From: Streptomyces sp. L2
GTDB lineage: Bacteria; Actinomycetota; Actinomycetes; Streptomycetales; Streptomycetaceae
DNA: 64,000 nucleotides
Assembly (NCBI RefSeq): GCF_004124325.1
Contig: NZ_QBDT01000001.1
Coordinates: 3,038,001 to 3,102,000, forward strand
Reading direction: 5' to 3'
The notes beneath the pieces are model-generated. The model was not told the origin of the DNA. It worked only from the letters and a program-made list of their open reading frames with translations, and ran no database searches. The stretch's first letter is position 1, and the number at the start of each line of letters is the position of its first letter. Positions 19,690 to 29,200 of this stretch are shown one piece after another. Position numbers and translations under genes: made by a program.

Positions 19690-19717
19690 AGATTACCCCG
19701 AAGGTGACGAGCGTCAA
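19690..19717 (-). promoter_or_regulatory. Promoter-like pair for the S10 operon
   Basis: On the minus strand TTGACG (19712-19717) and TAATCT (19690-19695) are spaced by 16 bases, close to the consensus for the principal sigma factor HrdB. Transcription would start near 19683, giving a leader of about 370 bases. The rest of the 19311-19778 gap holds no gene that I can see, apart from the leader motif. Confidence 0.75.
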
Positions 19718-19778
19718 ACAGAGGTGCCCTCAGCGCGCACGGTGCGGTGCCTGGTGCCCAGGTCCCCGTGCCCGGTGC

Positions 19779-21127
19779 TCAGGTGCGGGTGACCGTCCCG
19801 CAGCCCACGTCCCGGTGGTCGTCCTGGAGGGAACGGCTGCGGTCGTAGGGGTCCTCGGCCGAGCCGGTGGGCGGCGCGCCGGTGGGGGCGCTGTCCGGGA
19901 AGTCCGGGTGCGCGTAGCCGTCGTGGACGCCGCAGGTGCTGTTGGCGATGTCCTCGCCGTACTCGCTGAGCGCGAGCTTGCCCTTCGTGGCCATCCACTT
20001 GCGCGGGTCCGCCAGGCTCGTGATCAGGTCGCGGCGGATGATGGTCCGCGCCACCTGCCGGTCGCCGTGCGGTCCGGCGTGCAGCAGCGGATACACGAAC
20101 GAGTAGTCCGCGTGGACCAGCACCTCGCCCGGCTTGCCGGCCTTGAACGTCATGTGGCCGCGGACCTTGATCACCTTGCCGGCCAGGCGCACCTCGTGCG
20201 GGTCGAACCGGCTGACGAGCTTCAGCGGGTCGTGCTTCTCGCTCGGCTCCCGCAGCGACCGCCTGAACTCCGCGATCATGCCCGGCTGATGCGGGTCGAC
20301 GAGGGAGAGGGCGCGGGTGGGCGTGCCGCCGAGCAGCACCTTCGGGTCCAGGTTGGTGGCGACCAGGAACTCCTTGGTGCGGCGCAGCGCGAGCGCCACG
20401 TCGGCCCTGCTCATGGTGCCGACGGCCTTGGCGGCCGGCAGCTCGATGGCGTCGGCGCCGTCGGCCCAGCGGCGGGCGGGCGAACCGAGGAAGGGGTGCT
20501 CGGGGGTGGGCGCCCCGGTGTCGTACCCCCCCCCGGCCCTTGGGACGGCAGCGCGGTCTCGGCGGGCAGCGGCGAGGGCGCGCCCGCCGCCTTGGCCTCC
20601 CCGCCGGGCAGCCGGTCGACGATCAGCGAGGGCCGTACGACGAGCACGGCGGCGAGGACGGCCAGCACCACACCGACGACGGACCGCACGGTACGGCGGC
20701 GGCGGTCACGGGTGCCGTTCATCTCCTGCCACGCGGGCCCGGTACGCCAGCCCGGCGGCGTCGCGGGCCGCGCGCGCTCCCTCCCCCGCTTCTTCCGCCC
20801 CAGCGGCCACCCCCGCCGGCTCCCCTGCTCCCCCCGCGCGGCGGCCTCGTCCTCGGCCCGCAGCCGCTCGGCCACCATCCGGGCCCGCGCCGACGGCTCC
20901 TTCGGTGCGTCTCCTCCCCCACGCGCGGCGGCGTCGCGCTGGAACGCCGCCAACTGGTCGTCGGATATGGAGGACGCGGAGGCTCCGGAAGAGGAAGAGG
21001 AAGAGGAAGAGGAAGAGGATCTGGATGGCTCCTCCCCGGCTCCTTCACCTTCGCCGGGCCGTTCGGGAGGCATGACGGTACTCACGGGCTCGCTCTCATC
21101 GGAGTCGTCCGGGGGGGGCGTGATCAT
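19779..21127 (-). pseudogene. Membrane-anchored conserved protein, interrupted by a frameshift at a C9 tract
   Basis: Two reading frames look like one protein of about 450 residues. The upstream part (from ATG 21127, or GTG 21085) has an acidic and poly-Ser N-terminus. It also has a basic region, then the transmembrane segment VRSVVGVVLAVLAAVLVV and a Pro-rich linker. The downstream part (19779 to about 20526) is a globular extracytoplasmic domain with RALSLVDPHQPGMIAEFRR and VLVHADYSFVYPLLHAG. The shift falls in the run of nine C at 20526-20534; seven or ten would restore the frame as YDTGAPTPEHPFLG. It may be a sequencing error, a true pseudogene or a phase-variable gene. Function unknown. 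Confidence 0.7.
20988..21017 (+). repeat. Hexanucleotide tandem repeat (GAAGAG)5
   Basis: Five exact tandem copies of GAAGAG lie inside the frameshifted gene. Read on its coding strand they encode a run of serines between the acidic N-terminus and the conserved part. Changes in copy number would alter the serine run without shifting the frame. Confidence 0.9.
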
Positions 21128-21295
21128 TCCTAGGCCGCGTTTCCCCAGCTCACAAGGCATGCGCAGCCCCCGCAGGCCACCCGTGATCGAGCCGGTACCG
21201 ATCCGAACCCGGCCAGTCGCCCTGGCGGCGCCGGGAGGGGCCGCCCGCACGGTCTGCCGCAGCGCGTGACGTGCACCGCTATATCGTGGCGTCCC

Positions 21296-22111
21296 ATGTC
21301 GTCGCCGTACTACGCGGACAGACCTCCAGCCGAGGTCATCCTCGCCGCCGTCCCCGGTCTCGCGCCCTACGCCCGCCCCGCGGTGGTCTTCGAACCGGTG
21401 ACCGACGCCGGTGAGCCCGGACATCTGGACAGTTCCATCGGAGGCCCGCTGCTGTGGCCTCCAGCCGAACCGTGGCCGCATTGCACGCTCCCCGACGAGC
21501 GGGAGCCGTCGGGGCTGCCGCCGACCGCCATGGTGCCGGTGGTCCAGATCCACCGGCGGGACGCACCCGGCGACTGGTGGCCGCCGGGCACCGACGTCTT
21601 CCAGATGCTGTGGTGCCCCAACGCGCACGAGGCCCCGCCGGCTCCGCACGTCGACGCGAACCCGGTCGTGGAGATCCGCTGGCGGCGGTCCGCGGACCTG
21701 CCGCAGACGCCGTACACGCCCCCTCTGCCCGTTCGGCAGGAGGACGAGGACTACGGCTTCTCCCCACGGCCCTGCCGGCTGACCCCCGTACCGCTGACCG
21801 ACTTCCCCTACCCGGAAGAGCTGCCGGACGACCTCGCCGACGACGTGGACCGGCTGGTGCGGGAGAGCTCGGGCGAGGACGGGGACGACGTCATCACCCG
21901 TGTCCCGGGCTGCAAGTTCGGCGGCTGGCCCACCTGGCACCTCGCCGAGCCGATGGAGATCCGCTGCGGTACGTGCGACAGCGTCATGACCCTGCTGTTC
22001 ACTGTGGCCAGCGACCACACCACCCACATCACCGTGGGCCGGTGGGGCGACCTCCGGGTGTTCAGCTGCCCTGCCGACCTCCGGCACGGCTACCAATTCG
22101 ACGTCCACTGA
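21296..22111 (+). CDS. DUF1963 (YwqG-like) family protein
   Basis: A soluble 271-residue protein. The family hallmarks are visible: IGGPLLWPPAEPWPHC near residue 45 (the G-G-x-P-x-x-P...WP motif), a VPVVQIHRRD strand, and CKFGGWPTWHLAEPMEIRC near residue 205, then a CGTCD cysteine pair. ATG 21296 (MSSPYYADRPPAEV) is chosen; the frame opens ten codons earlier. DUF1963 proteins are often found near toxin or immunity genes, so an immunity-like role is possible, but that is inference from the adjacent Rhs locus. Confidence 0.75.
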   Translation: MSSPYYADRPPAEVILAAVPGLAPYARPAVVFEPVTDAGEPGHLDSSIGGPLLWPPAEPWPHCTLPDEREPSGLPPTAMVPVVQIHRRDAPGDWWPPGTDVFQMLWCPNAHEAPPAPHVDANPVVEIRWRRSADLPQTPYTPPLPVRQEDEDYGFSPRPCRLTPVPLTDFPYPEELPDDLADDVDRLVRESSGEDGDDVITRVPGCKFGGWPTWHLAEPMEIRCGTCDSVMTLLFTVASDHTTHITVGRWGDLRVFSCPADLRHGYQFDVH

Positions 22112-22177
22112 ACCGCTGAGACGAGAACCGGAAGCCCACGCGGGCTCCACCACGGCGCTTTTGAAGAGGTAGACCCG

Positions 22178-22615
22178 ATGCCCGAGACCAGTTCCCCCAC
22201 ATTGATTCAGATGTCGGACGACGAGCAGGGAGTCACCCTCCGCATTGTCGAGGGAGTGCGCTTCTCCGACTCAGGGGACTGCGACGCCCTCCGCTCCGAG
22301 ATTCTGATCAGCAGCGAATTCGTGAGCGGCCGGGTCGAGTTGTATCTCAACGCCTACGACCTCGACGGCTGGAGCGAGGCCCTGGACACTCTGGCGTCCG
22401 GCCGGGAGGTCTCGTGGCTGGAGAGCGGCCGGTCCCCCCGCATCATGATCGCTCCTCCGGAGACCACCGAAAGCGGGTGCGCGGAGGTCAGCGTCTACGA
22501 CGTCACCGGTTCACAGATTTCCGTCACCGTACCCGTCGCGGCGGAGCCGGACTGGATCGAGCGCCACCGTCAACTGCTCGCAGAGGCCGGGGGCCGATTT
22601 CCTCTGGCACGGTAG
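22178..22615 (+). CDS. Hypothetical protein, possibly DUF5959-like
   Basis: A 145-residue acidic soluble protein with no membrane segment. It has a strand-rich middle (EFVSGRVELYLNAYDLDGWS) and a C-terminal helix PDWIERHRQLLAEAG. GAGGT lies about eight bases before the ATG. The ELYLNAYDLDGW type of motif recalls a Streptomyces family of unknown function (DUF5959), but I recognise it only weakly. It is 66 bases after the DUF1963 gene on the same strand, and converges on the SUKH immunity gene. Confidence 0.6.
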   Translation: MPETSSPTLIQMSDDEQGVTLRIVEGVRFSDSGDCDALRSEILISSEFVSGRVELYLNAYDLDGWSEALDTLASGREVSWLESGRSPRIMIAPPETTESGCAEVSVYDVTGSQISVTVPVAAEPDWIERHRQLLAEAGGRFPLAR

Positions 22616-22688
22616 GCAGCCGGGGAGGCCTGGGCGACGGAGGGGTAGCCCGAGCCCAGGGCGTCATCCGAGCCGGCCGCAGCGCGGA

Positions 22689-23225
22689 TCAGGAAGCCTC
22701 CCAGCCGGTCACCACCGCATCAGCGCTGGGGAAGCCGGCCGGAAGGATTTCCGATTCGACCGTCCCGCGAACGAGACCTGTCAGGAACCCTGTCAGGGTC
22801 TCCCGCGTCTCCTCCCAGTCGCTGATGCCGTCGCCCACTACGACGGGCCACCGGTCCGGATCCGGATCGCCGGTCTTCCAGAACAGCAGGTCCCCCTCAT
22901 TGGAATTCGCCCAGGGAAGCAGGCCCCCCGGTTCCGGGAAGGGCACATGACCGTCCGTCATGTCGGAGTCCCGCAGATCGCCCAGAGTCGAGAGAAGGGC
23001 CTGGACCGCCGACACGAAGCCCGCCTCGTCGCCCGGGACCGGAATGAGCAACGACAGGAAGTCGTCCAAAACGACCGACTCGTGGAACGTGGAGAGCTCG
23101 ACGAAATCACTGGGCAGTCGCACACCCAGCCGACCCTCGATGTGGGCCCAATCAATTCGCCTCGACTCCGGCAGTCGCCGCTGACGCAGTCCGGGGATCG
23201 CTGTCTCAAGCTCGCTCAGACTCAA
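22689..23225 (-). CDS. SUKH (SMI1/KNR4) family immunity protein
   Basis: A 178-residue protein with the SUKH fold pattern: WAHIEGRLGVRLPSDFVELS near residue 26, then FLSLLIPVPG, the mid-region GLLPWANSNEGDLLFWKTGD, and RWPVVVGDGISDWEE. SUKH proteins bind and neutralise cognate nuclease toxins. The start is a TTG whose last bases overlap the rhs stop (TTGA, four bases shared), with AGGTGA just upstream. This arrangement implies translational coupling of antidote to toxin. A later start would trim the N-terminus, but the helix before WAHIEGRLG argues for keeping it. Confidence 0.82.
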   Translation of the reverse strand: MSLSELETAIPGLRQRRLPESRRIDWAHIEGRLGVRLPSDFVELSTFHESVVLDDFLSLLIPVPGDEAGFVSAVQALLSTLGDLRDSDMTDGHVPFPEPGGLLPWANSNEGDLLFWKTGDPDPDRWPVVVGDGISDWEETRETLTGFLTGLVRGTVESEILPAGFPSADAVVTGWEAS

Positions 23226-26200
23226 CAGGTCACCTGCGCTCCCGGCCGGTTCTCCACATAGACGTCGTCGAACAGTACGCGGTTCGGGGTCCGAGCGGTC
23301 ATGTGGATCCCCGTGGGCTTCTCGTCCAAGCCGTTTCCGTAGTCGAGAACGCCTGAATAGAGGACCGGTTGCTTGGCCTTGAGTGCCTTGGCCACACGGC
23401 TTTCACAACGCCTCATGCCGGGGGTGTTCATCTCCCGGTAGCCGGTGAAGATGTTGCCGGAAACCCAGTCGCCTCCGTAGACGTCCGCCACGATGTGCGT
23501 GCGGTGGTACACGTATACGTTGCTCCGGCCGTCTTCCTCCTTCGACTCCCAGTGCGGCGGGTCGGCGAGCGAGTTCGGCTTGGGCGTGCGGTTGTTCTTC
23601 TTGAGATCCGAGGGGCAGATCAGAGCGGATGCCCCGGTGGCGGCTCCGTCGATGGTCGGGCCGTACAGGAAGCGTTCCGCCTTTGACCGCGAGCAGGGGT
23701 CCTTCCGCGAGTTGTCGCCCGCGCCGCCGGACGCGCTCGGCTGCGGTGAGGGCAGGGCGGTCCCGTCCGGCGCCGTGCCACCGTTGGGGAAGTACTTGAA
23801 GTAGCCGCGCAGCGTCTCCTCGTTGAGCTTGAGTTCCTTCTGGGCCTTGGTGAACGAGTCGTCCACGAACCCCTGGTGCTCGGCGTCCTCGCGCGGCTTC
23901 GCAGCCGGCCTGCCCACGATCTGGCTCAGGGCGAGCTTGATCAGCGAGGCCCACGGCGGCGGCGGGGGCGGCGGGGGCGGGCCCGGGGGACGCGGCGGAC
24001 GCGGGGCCTGAGTCCGTCCGGGGCCGCGGTAGGGCGTGTAGTCCCGGTATCCCGAGTAACCCGAGGAGTGCGGTGTCGCGACGCTACTGCCGTGGCTCCG
24101 GGCCGCCGCCGCGGCCTGGGCTCGGGCCTGGGCTTCGATGGCGCTCGCGGTGCTGGACACCGAGTTGCTGAAGATGTGGCTGAAGGACGAGGTCGTCGAG
24201 CTGCTGCTGGAGTGTGAGTGCGACCAGGGCCAGGAGAACGACGGCCAGTGGAACGAGATGTGAACCGGGTGCTGCCGGTAGTACTCGGAGATCGACGAAC
24301 CCACATAGCCGGCCAGCAGGCTGACGCCGATCGCCTCCCCGATGCACAGGTCCTCGATGCAGTGCCCGCTGGGGTCGGTGCTGGTCAGCGGGCTGCCGCC
24401 CGCGTACGCGTACCGGTTGGCCTGTCCGGACGGGACCGGGTCGAGGTTCCAGGAGTCGCGGGCCGTGAAGCCTCCGGTGGTGGGGTCGTACCAGCGGGCT
24501 GCCATGTCGACCTGGCCGGTGGCCGGGTCGGTGTAGGCGCCCTGGTAGCCGAGGGCCCCCTTGGTGCCGGACTGGGCGGTGATCTGGCCGAACGGGTCGT
24601 AGCCGGTGGAGTCGGCGACGGTGCCGGTGGCCGGGTCGATGGAGCCGGTCACGTCGCCGTGCAGCAGGTCCGCCAGGACCGAGTCCGCGTTCGTGCCGTC
24701 GGTGTTCGCCGTGGACAGGGCCGAACCCGAGGGGTCGCGGGCGATCAACCGGCCGGCGGCCGCGACCGGGTTGTTCGTCTGGTCGGCGTACGTCAGCGCG
24801 GCGGCGCCCTGCTCGACCAGGCGGTCCAGCGCGTCGTAGGCGTACGTCGTGCCGCCCGCCGAGGTCATCCGGTCCAGCGCGTCGAACTTCGCCGGGTGCG
24901 AACCGCTCGCGTCCGTGCTGTTCGTGCGGCCGCCGCGCGCCGAGTACGTGTACGTCGTGCCGTCGGCGGAGGTGAGGCGGTTGCGGGCGTCGTACGACGC
25001 GCTCACGCCTCCCGCGCCGGTGCGGTTGCCCGCCGCGTCCCAGGTGTACTTCGTCTCCGTGCCGGTGACGTTCGTCCAGCTGGTCAGCCGGCCCGCCCAG
25101 TCGTAGGCGTAGGACTGGGTGCCCGCGCCCGCCGTGCCGGTGGACGTCCTGGTCTTCAGGTCGGACGCCTTGTCGTAGCCGTAGCTCACCGAGGCCGTCG
25201 TCGTGCCGGACGGGGACTTCGTCGTGTCCGAGGTGACGCGGTCCAGGGTGTCGTGGCCGACGGACCGGGTCGCGCCCGTGGCGCCGTAGGTGACCGTGTC
25301 CAGGCGGGAGGCGGTGTCGTAGCCGTACGTCTGGGTCGTGCCGGTCAGCGGGTCGGCGGCCGTGCGCAGGCGGCCGGCGGTGTCGTAGCCGAAGGCGGTG
25401 TGGCCCGCGGCGTCGGTGCGGCCGGTGAGGCGGCCCTCCTCGTCGTAGGAGAACGTCGCCGTACCGGACGGGCCGTCCGAGGACAGCAGGTCACCGCGGT
25501 CGTCGTAGCCGAAGGTGTCCGTGCCGCCCGGCGCGCTCGCCGAGGTCAGGCGGCCCGCCGCGTCGTAGCCGAAGGTCTCGGCCGTGGTCGCGGCCTCCGC
25601 GCCCGAACCCGAGGTCCCGGTGACGCGGCCCAGGGCGTCGAAGTCCCGCTGGACCGTGACGCCGCCCGGCTTCAGTTCCTTCACCGGCTGGTCGGCGGCG
25701 TCGTACACCATCGTCCAGGTCCGGTCCGAGGCGTTCGGGTAGGCCGTGGTGGAGGGCTCCACCACCGACTCCGGCAGGCCGTGCGAAGTGAACGTGTACC
25801 AGGTGGTGTCGGAACGGCCGTCCGTGAGACGGGTGCGGTGGCCGGCCGCGTCGTAGCCGTAGGTGGTGGTGATGGACGTGTCGGCGTCGACCGGTTCGAC
25901 CAGCTGGGTGAGGTCGCCGGCCGCGTCGAACGTCTGGTGGACGGTGTGGCCGAGTGCGTCCGTCGAGGTGACCGGGTTGCCGTCGGCGTCGTACGACGTG
26001 CCCACCGTGCGGAGTTCGGTGCCGTTGGCGTCCTCGTCCGTGACCTGGGTGAGCCGGCCCGCGAGGTCGTACGTGGTGCGGGAGGTGCGGCCCTGCGGGG
26101 TCGTCACCGTCGCCGGCAGGCCGGTCGGGCCGTACGCGTACGACGTCACCGCGCCCGCGGTGTCCCGGGCGGTGAGCGGGTCGCCCGCCGCGTTGTAGGT

Positions 26201-29200
26201 GCCGGACGTGGTCAGGCCGGTCGGGGACTTCGCCGACGCCAGGTTGCCGGCGTCGTCATAGGTCATCGTGGTCGTGAACGCGCCTGCGGAGGGCCGGCGT
26301 TCGAGCACCGTCGAGGTGACCTGGCGGCCGAGGTCGTCGTACGTGGCCTGGGTGCGCGCGCCGGTCGGGCCGGTGGCCGACAGCTGCTCGCCGAGCAGGT
26401 CGTAGGTGTACGTGGACACCGGGGCGGCGGCGCCGTCCTCGGGGGCCGGCTGCTCGGCCTTGGCGAGGTTGCCGAACTGGTCGTAGGTGTAGGTGGTGAC
26501 CTTGCCGAGGGCGTCGGTCTCGGTCGCCAGGTTGCCCGCGGCGTCGTAGGTCTGGGAGACCTTGCCGGTCAGCGGGGTGGTGGCGCCCGGCGGGGTGTAG
26601 TCGGGCAGCGTGGTGGAGGTGGTGCGGCCCAGGCGGTCGTACGCGGTGTGCGTGACGTCGCCGTTCGGGTCGCGGGAGTCCACCGGCTCGCCGAAGGTGT
26701 CGTAGCCGACTGTGGTCGTCGGGCGGACGGTGGCCGCCGTCGAACCCTCCGTCTCCGCCGTCACCGGGGCGTCGCGGGTCTCGGTCAGGCGGCCGAGCGC
26801 GTCGTAGGTGTAGTCGGTGGTGTACGACGCCGGGTCGGCGCCGGTGGCGTTGCCGCGCGGGGACGTCTCGGACGTCACCAGGCCGCGGTCGTCGACGTGG
26901 TAGGTGGTGACCAGGTCGTCGGTGCCGTTCTCGACCGTCTGCTTGGTGACGGCACCGGTGATGTCGCGGTCCAGGGTGACCTTCTCGGTGCGGGTGCCGC
27001 CCGCGCCGGTGTGGGTCTCGGTGAGCACCTCGTCGCCCGCGTCGTAGGTGTACGCGGTGCGACGGGCCAGGCCCGCGGGGTCCAGGACCGAGGCCGTGGT
27101 GCGGCCGGCCGCGTCGACCTCGTAGGCGGTGGTGACCTTGCCGTTGCCGGTGGTCTCCTGCACCAGGTTCCCGGCCGCGTCGTAGGTGCGGTCGCTCAGC
27201 ACCAGGTCGCGGGTCGTGCCGTCCGGGTCGTGGAAGCCGGACAGGATCTCCTGCGCCTGGAGGCCGTCGTCGTAGTACGTGGTCCGGGTGGTGCGGCCCA
27301 TCGCGTCGGTGTGCTCGGCGAGCCGGCCCGCCGGGTCGTACGCGTAGGAGTCCAGGACCACGTCCCTGGCGGCGGACGGGTCGTTCGGGTCGCCGGTGTA
27401 GCCGGTGAGCGTGTTCGTCGCCAGCTGTCCGAGCGCCGTGTAGGTGTAGCGGAAGGTTCCCTGGCCGGGCATGGTCCGGCTGGTCTGGCGGCCGTAGAGG
27501 TCGTAGGTGTACGTCTCCTGGTCGCCCTCGGGGTCGGTGAGGGTGCCGAGGAGGCCGTGGCCGTCGTAGGTGCGCGTGGTGGTGCGGGTGGCGTCGCCGC
27601 CCGTGAGGTCGGCGACCGATTCGGTCAGGGGGCGGCCGTCCGCGTCGTAGGTGTACGTGGTGCGCGCGCGGTGGCCGGTGCCGGTGACCTTGTTGGTGGC
27701 GGCCGGGCCGGTGACCGTGAGCGGGCGGGACTCGCCGTCGTAGGCGGTCGTCGTGGTGACGCCGTCCGGGTACGCGTCCGAGGTGACCGTGCTCGACGTC
27801 TCGCGGCCGAGCGCGTCGTAGGAGTACGTGGTGACGACGCCCGCCGGGTCGGTGACCTTCGCCAGGTCACCGGCCGCGGTGTACGACCGCCTGGTCACGG
27901 CGCCGCGCACATCGGTGCTGGTGGCGAGCAGGCCGGCCGGGACGGTGCCGCCGTCGGTCGCCGCCTCGGTGCCGTCGGTGAAGGTGAACGACTCGCTGCG
28001 GCCGGACGGGAAGTCCGTGGTGGCCGGGGTGGTGGTGGAGGTCCGGTCGCCCTGGCTGTCGTAGCCGTACGACGTCTTGTACGTGTCGTCGGTGGCGCTC
28101 GCCGACCGGGCGTCGCGGGTCGCGGTGAGCTGGTCGTTGCGCGGGTCGAGCGGGTCGGAGGCGTTCAGGTAGTAGCTGGAGTAGGTGGTGTGGCAGGTCT
28201 TGTCGTCGGCGGCGTCACGGCAGGTGGTCTGCGAGACCTTGTTGCCGCGGGTGTCGTTGCCGAAGCGGGTGACGGAGCCGTCGGGGCCGGTGGTGGCCGC
28301 CAGGTAGCCGCCGGTGTCGTAGCCGAACGTGCCGGTGTGGCCGGCGGCGTCGGTCTGGCTGATGAGCCGGTTCCCCTGGAGCGGGTCGTAGGTGTAGCTC
28401 GACGCGCGGTGGTCGGGGTCGGTGACCGTGACGGTGAGGGTGGTGGTCCCGGCGACGGCCGGCTGGTCCTCGGTGGCGGGCTTGGCCTCGGTGCCGGTCA
28501 GCGCCAGGTCGGAGAGCTGGTAGGTGCCGCCGCTCGCGTCCGTGTAGGAGGACACGCGGTCGTGCACGGTGTCGTAGGTGACCGCGGAGTGCACCCGGCC
28601 GCTGGGCAGCGTCACGCGGGTGAGCTGCTGGGCGACGGCGGCCGAGGCGTGCTGCTCGGCGATGCTGTCGGCGCCGAGCGGCCGGGTGTAGACGGCGGCC
28701 TCGTCGATGTCGCCGGTGAGGTGGCCGATGGTGCCGGTGGTGGCGGGCCAGTTGTTCCAGTAACCGGCGCCGAGGTAGACGAACCGCTGGTCGTACTGGG
28801 TGATGTCGCCGCTGAGGCTGCCCGCCTTCTTGCCGTCGAGGTACAGCGTCTGGGTGTTGCCGGCCGCGGTGAGGGCGGCCTGGTGCCAGGTGCCGTCGTT
28901 GACGGCGCCGGCCGTGGTGATCGGGGCGGCGGTGCCGTTCCAGAACTCGCCGCGCAGCTTGCCGTCCGTGCCGACGTACAGGGCCGGGGTGAGCTTGACC
29001 GGGGTGTTCTCCTCCAGGGTGTGGTCCTGGTAGCTGAGGAGGACGCCGCTGCCGGTGGTGCGGAACCACAGCTCGGCCGTCAGGTACGGGGTGTCGGAGA
29101 TCAGCTGGTCCGGCAGCTGCACGTAGGACGTGGTGCCGTTGAACGTGGCCGCCGTGTCGGGGCTGCCGGCGAGCGCGCCGGCGGTGCCGAGCTGCACGTC

